DNA from: Clostridiales bacterium
GTDB lineage: Bacteria > Bacillota > Clostridia > Christensenellales > CAG-138
NCBI GenBank assembly: GCA_012511925.1
Contig: JAAZFD010000091.1
Coordinates: 1-11,276 of the forward strand
Direction of reading: 5' to 3'
Length of the DNA stretch: 11,276 nucleotides
Shown here: in pieces, positions 6,985 to 11,276 of the stretch
How the letters are laid out: each line of letters opens with the position of its first letter
How positions within the stretch are numbered: position 1 is the first letter of the stretch
Position numbers and translations under genes: made by a program
Notes under the pieces: generated by a model
The model's database searches: none
Seen by the model: only the letters and a program-made list of their open reading frames with translations
Told to the model about the DNA's origin: nothing

Positions 6985-7007
6985 ACACCATTACATGCTT
7001 TTGTTTT
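6960..7007 (+). terminator. Long hairpin terminator after recN
   Basis: AAAAGCATGTA (6960-6970) pairs with TACATGCTTTT (6992-7002). The stem continues inward with ATGGT (6973-6977) and ACCAT (6987-6991), leaving a 9-nt loop, TATAATAAC. The right arm runs into TTTTGTTTT. Two unpaired bases (6971-6972) form a bulge. The stem is long but AT-rich. The loop also holds the -10 of the candidate spoIVB promoter. Confidence 0.65.
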
Positions 7008-7017
7008 GGCGACTCAT

Positions 7018-7032
7018 AAGGGGTGTTTGATG
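7018..7032 (+). promoter_or_regulatory. Ribosome-binding site that fixes the spoIVB start
   Basis: AAGGGGTG (7018-7025) stands 4 nt before ATG 7030. The in-frame ATG at 6973 lies inside the recN terminator hairpin, has no ribosome-binding site and would add a non-signal-like 19-residue extension, so 7030 is preferred. Confidence 0.7.
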
Positions 7033-8310
7033 AAAAAATTTACTTGGCAAGGACAATCAATTTTAAAAGGTTTCGGAATAGTGCTATGCTTATTCCTTGT
7101 ACTTTTCAACTTTTCACCTGCGATGCAGGTTATTAACAATATTCCGAATGTTGTTTATCTCGATTCGGATTCACAGAAAAACGATTTTTTTTCTTCGCTA
7201 CCTGCCCCATTCAACTATTCAATAGAAGATGATACGCAAACTGTTTCAGGAAGCATAGACGAATCCTTAAACAAAAACAGAACGTCTGCAACGGTTGAAC
7301 TTTTTGGCTTCATACCTGTAAAGACAGTTTTCTTCTATACAAAAAGCAACCACTATTTGATTCCTTGCGGTCAAAGTATTGGAATTGCTTTGCATACAAA
7401 AGGGATTTTGGTTGTTGGCACAAGCGATATTACCACTACCTCAAGCGATGGAACTATAAAAAATGTACCCTCTCCCGCGGCTGTTGCAGGCATTGTTGCC
7501 GGAGATATTATAACAGAAGCAAATGGTGTAGAAATCTATAATACCGACAATTTAGTTGAGATATGTAATTCCGCAAACGGACAAGTTACGCTCACGATTA
7601 AAAGAAATAAGAACCCACAAACTATTACTCTAAATGCTGCTTACGATTCTCGTGAAAATCAATACAAGCTGGGTATGTGGGTGCGTGATAGCACAGCAGG
7701 CATAGGCACGATTTCGTTTTTCGACCCCGAAACCCTGAATTATGCAGCCCTCGGACACGCTATAATGGATATAGACACAAGCACCGTATTTGATGTAAAA
7801 AGCGGTGAGATAACCGAATGTGAAATTGTAGATATAATAAAGGGAGAGGTTGGCGAAGCAGGCGAGCTTTTAGGAACCTTTGGCTCGAGTTCGGAACGTT
7901 TTGGCTCAATACGCACGAATTGCGAGTTCGGTGTTTATGGTACACTTTATGGCGATATGGATATTGATAGCCTATCTTATTATAATCAACCTTTGCCAGT
8001 AGCATTTCCAAGCGAAGTGCGTACAGGCAAGGCTACAATTTTAACAACGCTAAACGATTCTACAATCGGAGAATATGAATGCAAGGTTACAAAGCTGTTC
8101 TCCCAAAGCAAGGCAGAATCAAAGGGTTTTGTTATAGAAATAACCGATTCCCGCTTGCTTGAAAAGACGGGAGGTATTGTGCAGGGAATGAGCGGAAGTC
8201 CCATAATTCAAAATGGAAAAATAATAGGTGTTGTTACCCATGTAATGATAAACGACCCTCAGCGCGGCTATTGCATGTATGCGTATTGGATGGCGGAATT
8301 GATGGGTTGA
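7030..8310 (+). CDS. spoIVB: SpoIVB, sporulation sigma-K checkpoint serine protease (S55)
   Basis: SpoIVB is made in the forespore, secreted into the space between forespore and mother cell, and cleaves SpoIVFA. This frees the SpoIVFB protease to process pro-sigma-K. From ATG 7030 the protein has 426 residues. A basic start (MKKFTWQGQ) and hydrophobic segment (~12-31) form the signal/anchor. A PDZ domain lies at ~115-195, with the S-P-A-A-V-A-G-I-V-A-G-D-I segment at 148-160. The S55 peptidase domain follows. Candidate triad: H243 in ALGHAIMD, D373 in ITDSR and S388 in GMSGSP. The Asp-Ser spacing of 15 equals that of the B. subtilis triad (H236, D363, S378, from memory). It follows recN as in other spore formers, but spo0A does not follow it. 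Self-cleavage sites cannot be located by eye. Confidence 0.94.
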   Translation: MKKFTWQGQSILKGFGIVLCLFLVLFNFSPAMQVINNIPNVVYLDSDSQKNDFFSSLPAPFNYSIEDDTQTVSGSIDESLNKNRTSATVELFGFIPVKTVFFYTKSNHYLIPCGQSIGIALHTKGILVVGTSDITTTSSDGTIKNVPSPAAVAGIVAGDIITEANGVEIYNTDNLVEICNSANGQVTLTIKRNKNPQTITLNAAYDSRENQYKLGMWVRDSTAGIGTISFFDPETLNYAALGHAIMDIDTSTVFDVKSGEITECEIVDIIKGEVGEAGELLGTFGSSSERFGSIRTNCEFGVYGTLYGDMDIDSLSYYNQPLPVAFPSEVRTGKATILTTLNDSTIGEYECKVTKLFSQSKAESKGFVIEITDSRLLEKTGGIVQGMSGSPIIQNGKIIGVVTHVMINDPQRGYCMYAYWMAELMG

Positions 8311-8373
8311 TTGTCGTAAACACATCAATTTTAAATCTTTTGATATTATTATCATAAAAATGAAAACTTTCTC

Positions 8374-8402
8374 TTGATCTTTTAATAGAAAAGGTTTAAA
8401 AT
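8374..8402 (+). promoter_or_regulatory. Predicted promoter of the RCC1-repeat/dockerin gene
   Basis: TTGATC (8374-8379), 17 nt, TAAAAT (8397-8402): four of six -35 bases and five of six -10 bases at ideal spacing. The start is predicted at about 8409, one or two bases before the stem-loop at 8411. No strong intrinsic terminator for spoIVB is seen between 8311 and this site; the short TGATA-TTAT-TATCA dyad near 8341-8354 is weak. Confidence 0.6.
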
Positions 8403-8410
8403 ACAAGCAA

Positions 8411-8469
8411 TGTAGAAAAATCCAGAATTTCCAATTACTTTATTATCTGTCTATTCTTATTTTTCTACA
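8411..8469 (+). repeat. 5'-leader inverted repeat before the secreted RCC1-repeat gene
   Basis: TGTAGAAAAAT (8411-8421) is a perfect 11-bp inverted repeat of ATTTTTCTACA (8459-8469), separated by 37 nt. In RNA it would form a stem-loop at the extreme 5' end of the predicted transcript. It ends 13 nt before the AAAGGAGAT ribosome-binding site and leaves that site unpaired. It could be an mRNA-stabilising 5' stem or, less likely, an operator. Confidence 0.6.
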
Positions 8470-8494
8470 CAATCACAATTAAAGGAGATTTCCA

Positions 8495-10993
8495 ATGTTA
8501 TCAAGAAAAACTATCGCTATTCTTCTTGCACTTGTACTATCTGTGCAGGTTTTTTGCTTCTCAAGTGCGAGCAAAGCCGAAGCTGCAAATAGCGACTTCA
8601 CGCAGGTTGCTACCGGCAACTACTTTTCGCTTGCGCTAAAAATCGACAAAACGCTATGGGCATGGGGCAGAACCGATAAGGGACAAACAGGAACAGGCAT
8701 AACAAACAACAATGTAAAAGAACCCATGAAAATTCTTACAGATGTTATTTCTATGTCTGCAGGTTCCGACTATGCGCTTGCAATCAAAAAAGATAATTCA
8801 CTTTGGGGCTGGGGTAGTAATTCAAATTATTCTCTAACAAATGCTGTATCGGGCGGCATGAGCAAAATACCAGTGAAAATAATGGACGATGTTGTATCGG
8901 TTTCTGCAGGAGGTATGCATACACTATGCATAACAAAAGACGGAGTTTTATACGGCTTCGGTGCCAATGATTTAGGTCAGCTTGCCCAAAACCCCGAAAC
9001 AGTTACAAGTGTAGAAACTCCTACACAGATTATGACAGACGTTAAATTTGCTGTTGCATCAAATATGACATCGTTTGCCGTAAAAACCGACGGTTCACTT
9101 TGGGTATGGGGTGGTAATAATAACTGCAATTTCGGAGACGGAACTTGGATTGATAGCTACACGCCTAAAAAGGTAATGGATAATGTTATTTTTGTTTCTG
9201 CAAGCTATTACTCTACCTGCGCAATAACTTCAGATAATGCATTATGGGTATGGGGACGTTCCGAATTTGGTCAATTAGGCACAGGGGACACTGATTTCAT
9301 ACGCACTCCCGAAAGGCTTATGGAAAACATTACTTATGTAAATGCTGGTTATTATCGTACATTTGCCATTACTACTCAAGGCGTAATGTACGCTTGGGGC
9401 AACAACGAAATAGGCGCTTTCGGCGATGGTACTACGGTTTCATCAAATGTGCCTATAATGGTTAGAGAAAACGTTGCATCTGTTGTTGCGGGAAGAAATC
9501 ATACCCTTATAATAACAACAGAAAACGACATGTATGTTTGTGGCGGTAATGAATACAACCAACTCGGTTTTAACGAAAACATACAAATAACAACCCCTGC
9601 TGAAATAATGGACGATTTCGTTCAAACAGCCTCTGGTATGTATCATAGCCTTGGAATTAAGTCTGACGGTTCGCTGTGGGCATGGGGCAGCAATACCAGC
9701 GGTCAGTTGGGTAATGGCTCTACAAACTCCAGCTCAACCCCTATCAAAGTGCTCGAAAATGTTGTAAGTGTTTCTGCTTGCGGTGGTAGTTCATACGCCG
9801 TAACATCTGATGGAAAGCTATATACATGGGGAGCAAACAGTGACGGTCAGTTAGGGAACGGCGAAAGAGGTTACAGAAAAATTCAAACCACCCCTAAATC
9901 AATTATGGAAAATGTGCAAGCCGTTTTTTCAGGCGCTCTAAAAGGTGCTGCTATAGACAAAGATGGCGGGCTATGGACATGGGGCTACAACTATTATGGT
10001 GAACTGGGCAACGGATATACCAATTCAAGTCATTCTAACACTTACAGGCCATACTACATAGACACTAATGTTGTTTCTGTAGGAATGTGCAGGACAAATA
10101 CCTTTTTTGTAAAGAGCGATGGCTCACTAATGGGGTGCGGCGCCGGTTCAATGCTTGGTCAAGAAACCAATCAACTAATACCAATTAAACTAAAGGACAA
10201 TGCGCAATCAGTTGCTTGCGGTATAGAACATGTGCTTGTGAAAGCAAACGACAATAAGCTATATACTTGGGGCAAAAATGATTATGGACAAATTGGTGTC
10301 GCAAAATCGATGACCTCAGAACTTATGACAGACGTTGATAAGATTTTTGCTGGGTATGATAGCTCGGCCGTACTAAAAAATGACGGAACCATGGTTGTTT
10401 TCGGAAGAAACGATGATGGTCAGCTTGGAAACGGTACATTAAACAACATAATGACTCCCGCTTCTGCAAAATTTAGCGCAAGCAGTGCATCATTCGGGCA
10501 GACACACGCTTTATATATACACAACAACACACTTTACTCCAGCGGTAGCAACGTTTATGGCCAGCTTGCAAAAGAAAGAGATTTTGGATTTAAATTTCTT
10601 ATGTCGCTTGACGCTCAATTAACTGTCAAGTTCATAGACGGCTGCACGAACGAAACTTTAAAAGAAATGGTTGTTGAATATGGCACAATCATTAGCGAAG
10701 ATGACTTCCCAACTGCTCCCGAGCACGATGGGGTTACATTTGCTGGCTGGGATTACAACAACGAAGCGATTGAGGTTAATACAACCATTACAGCAAGGTA
10801 TGATTCAATCTTTGCTTTAGGCGATGTAAACCAAGACGGCAATATCAACACAGGTGATGCTACGATTATTCTAAAAAGCATTGTCGGCTCTCAAACATTG
10901 AATGAGGACCAAAAAAGGCTTGCAGATTTCAACGGCGATACAAAAATAAATACCGGTGATGCAGTTGCCCTATTGAGTTTCATTATCTCTTAA
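8495..10993 (+). CDS. Secreted RCC1-repeat protein with InlB-B-like module and type I dockerin
   Basis: An 832-residue extracellular modular protein with no recognisable catalytic domain. Residues 1-30 are a signal peptide (basic start, LLALVLSVQVF core, A-E-A cleavage near 30). Residues ~33-706 are RCC1-like (regulator of chromosome condensation) repeats of 44-52 residues, each with a V-x-x-V-x-A-G start and a W-x-W-G-x-N-x-x-G-Q-L-G turn; I count 14, enough for two seven-bladed beta-propellers. Residues ~709-770 resemble an InlB B-repeat (FAGWD). Residues 776-832 are a dockerin with two calcium-binding F-hands, D777-V-N-Q-D-G-N-I-N and D811-F-N-G-D-T-K-I-N. The dockerin should anchor the protein to a cohesin on a scaffoldin or the cell surface. 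The likely role is binding protein or carbohydrate; the ligand cannot be told. AAAGGAGAT lies 6 nt before the ATG. The gene has its own promoter and terminator and occupies the usual spo0A position. Confidence 0.9.
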   Translation: MLSRKTIAILLALVLSVQVFCFSSASKAEAANSDFTQVATGNYFSLALKIDKTLWAWGRTDKGQTGTGITNNNVKEPMKILTDVISMSAGSDYALAIKKDNSLWGWGSNSNYSLTNAVSGGMSKIPVKIMDDVVSVSAGGMHTLCITKDGVLYGFGANDLGQLAQNPETVTSVETPTQIMTDVKFAVASNMTSFAVKTDGSLWVWGGNNNCNFGDGTWIDSYTPKKVMDNVIFVSASYYSTCAITSDNALWVWGRSEFGQLGTGDTDFIRTPERLMENITYVNAGYYRTFAITTQGVMYAWGNNEIGAFGDGTTVSSNVPIMVRENVASVVAGRNHTLIITTENDMYVCGGNEYNQLGFNENIQITTPAEIMDDFVQTASGMYHSLGIKSDGSLWAWGSNTSGQLGNGSTNSSSTPIKVLENVVSVSACGGSSYAVTSDGKLYTWGANSDGQLGNGERGYRKIQTTPKSIMENVQAVFSGALKGAAIDKDGGLWTWGYNYYGELGNGYTNSSHSNTYRPYYIDTNVVSVGMCRTNTFFVKSDGSLMGCGAGSMLGQETNQLIPIKLKDNAQSVACGIEHVLVKANDNKLYTWGKNDYGQIGVAKSMTSELMTDVDKIFAGYDSSAVLKNDGTMVVFGRNDDGQLGNGTLNNIMTPASAKFSASSASFGQTHALYIHNNTLYSSGSNVYGQLAKERDFGFKFLMSLDAQLTVKFIDGCTNETLKEMVVEYGTIISEDDFPTAPEHDGVTFAGWDYNNEAIEVNTTITARYDSIFALGDVNQDGNINTGDATIILKSIVGSQTLNEDQKRLADFNGDTKINTGDAVALLSFIIS
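8591..10612 (+). repeat. Array of 14 RCC1-type coding repeats
   Basis: Repeat units of about 132-156 bp encode one propeller blade each. Blades begin near residues 35, 84, 133, 183, 231, 279, 327, 375, 423, 474, 526, 570, 614 and 662. The best conserved DNA segment encodes D-G-S-L-W-x-W-G and recurs nearly unchanged near 8653, 9089 and 9665. Blades 11 and 14 are the most degenerate in the W-x-W-G position (reading L-M-G-C-G and L-Y-S-S-G). The blade count is by eye. Confidence 0.75.
10820..10990 (+). other. Type I dockerin domain coding segment
   Basis: Residues 776-832 contain two duplicated segments with calcium-loop residues D777, N779, D781, D788 and D811, N813, D815, D822. Each loop is followed by a helix (ATIILKSIVG and AVALLSFIIS). 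Both segments carry the identical I-N-T-G-D-A at the end of the loop. It is the last element of the protein, as is usual for dockerins. Confidence 0.88.
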
Positions 10994-11006
10994 TAATCAA
11001 ATAATT

Positions 11007-11042
11007 AAAGGCGACTTTGCAATCAAGCATTGTCGCCTTTTT
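11007..11042. terminator. Bidirectional intrinsic terminator between the convergent genes
   Basis: AAAGGCGAC (11007-11015) pairs perfectly with GTCGCCTTT (11032-11040), with a 16-nt loop and a following TT, giving a U-tract of five on the plus strand. On the minus strand the AAA of the left arm supplies CTTTAATTATTT after the stem. It lies 14 nt after the dockerin gene stop and 18 nt beyond the leftward alr stop, so it can serve both genes. Confidence 0.85.
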
Positions 11043-11059
11043 AATAGATATACACTTAA

Positions 11060-11276
11060 TCAAGATTTGATGTAATGCCTTTTCGCTCTTGGGGTCACAA
11101 GGCAAGTGATTTCGTAATTTATTGTTCCAACAATTTGCGAAACCTCTTCAACGCTCATGCCGCCTTTTCCAAAAAGTATAACCTCATCTCCACGCTTTAC
11201 TTCATCGTCTTTGATACTAGCCATTATCATATCCATGCAGACGCGCCCTACTTGGTTGAACTTCTTACCATTGATA
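11060..11276 (-). CDS. alr: Alanine racemase, C-terminal part (N-terminus beyond the right edge)
   Basis: A PLP-dependent enzyme that interconverts L- and D-alanine for peptidoglycan; in spore formers D-alanine also affects germination. Only the last 71 residues are present, ending at TGA 11062-11060. They contain the conserved Q-V-G-R-V-C-M-D-M of the C-terminal beta-domain, G-D-E-V-I-L-F-G, and the end motif T-I-N-Y-E-I-T-C-L-V-T-P-R-A-K-R-H-Y. The PLP lysine and catalytic tyrosine lie outside the window. The ending is close to family norm (YEI-C-x-x-x-x-R-x-x-R-x-Y), so the gene looks intact here. It converges on the dockerin gene and shares its terminator. Confidence 0.93.
   Translation of the reverse strand, partial: INGKKFNQVGRVCMDMIMASIKDDEVKRGDEVILFGKGGMSVEEVSQIVGTINYEITCLVTPRAKRHYIKS

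Noticed and set aside
8119..8406. 95-codon leftward open frame over the spoIVB 3' end
   Set aside because: It is antisense to the catalytic Ser region of SpoIVB, with no ribosome-binding site and no family resemblance.
8495..8560. Lipoprotein signal in the RCC1-repeat protein (Cys21 after V-Q-V-F)
   Set aside because: The residue before the cysteine is Phe, which does not fit a lipobox (Gly, Ala or Ser needed). An A-E-A signal peptidase I site follows at about residue 30.
8591..10612. CRISPR or tandem DNA repeat array
   Set aside because: The periodicity is at protein level (RCC1 blades of 44-52 residues) with diverged DNA and no spacers.

Overview
The window looks like chromosomal DNA from a low-G+C, anaerobic, endospore-forming Firmicute of the class Clostridia. 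The evidence is the gene set: SpoIVB (a sporulation checkpoint protease), an AhrC-type arginine repressor beside recN, and a clostridial-type acetyl-CoA acetyltransferase. A secreted protein with a type I dockerin adds to this, since dockerins are typical of cellulosome-forming or related clostridia and ruminococci. The genus cannot be named from this window. There are no tRNA, rRNA, transposase, phage or CRISPR signals.

Layout. Positions 1-3710 are read leftward: thiolase, then a small DUF5658-like membrane protein, then lon, whose C-terminal end is cut off by the window edge. lon has its own near-consensus promoter with an operator-like palindrome just downstream. An intrinsic terminator separates the thiolase from the small membrane gene. 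Positions 3711-3895 form a divergent promoter region. It holds the thiolase promoter, a good ARG-box match (ArgR binding site), and a near-consensus promoter placed so that the nadK mRNA should begin at or next to its own ATG, with no ribosome-binding site.

Positions 3896-6910 are a tight rightward operon: nadK, argR and recN (gaps of 22 and 2 nt). It ends in a long hairpin terminator whose loop holds the -10 of a candidate forespore promoter for spoIVB. spoIVB should start at 7030. In Bacillus and many clostridia spo0A follows spoIVB; here it does not. Its place is taken by an 832-residue secreted protein with its own promoter and a 5'-terminal stem-loop. A strong terminator at 11007-11042 ends this unit and is shared with the 3' end of a leftward alanine racemase gene cut by the right edge.

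Functional reading. The left half is protein quality control (Lon) and two-carbon/butyrate metabolism (thiolase). The middle is a conserved housekeeping and sporulation block: NADP synthesis, arginine control, recombinational repair and the sigma-K checkpoint. The right-hand secreted protein is the most unusual item: by eye it has 14 RCC1-like repeats (enough for two seven-bladed propellers), one InlB-B-like module and a C-terminal dockerin, so it is probably displayed on a cohesin scaffold outside the cell. I see no complete undescribed multi-gene system. The best leads are this protein and several unusual regulatory arrangements.
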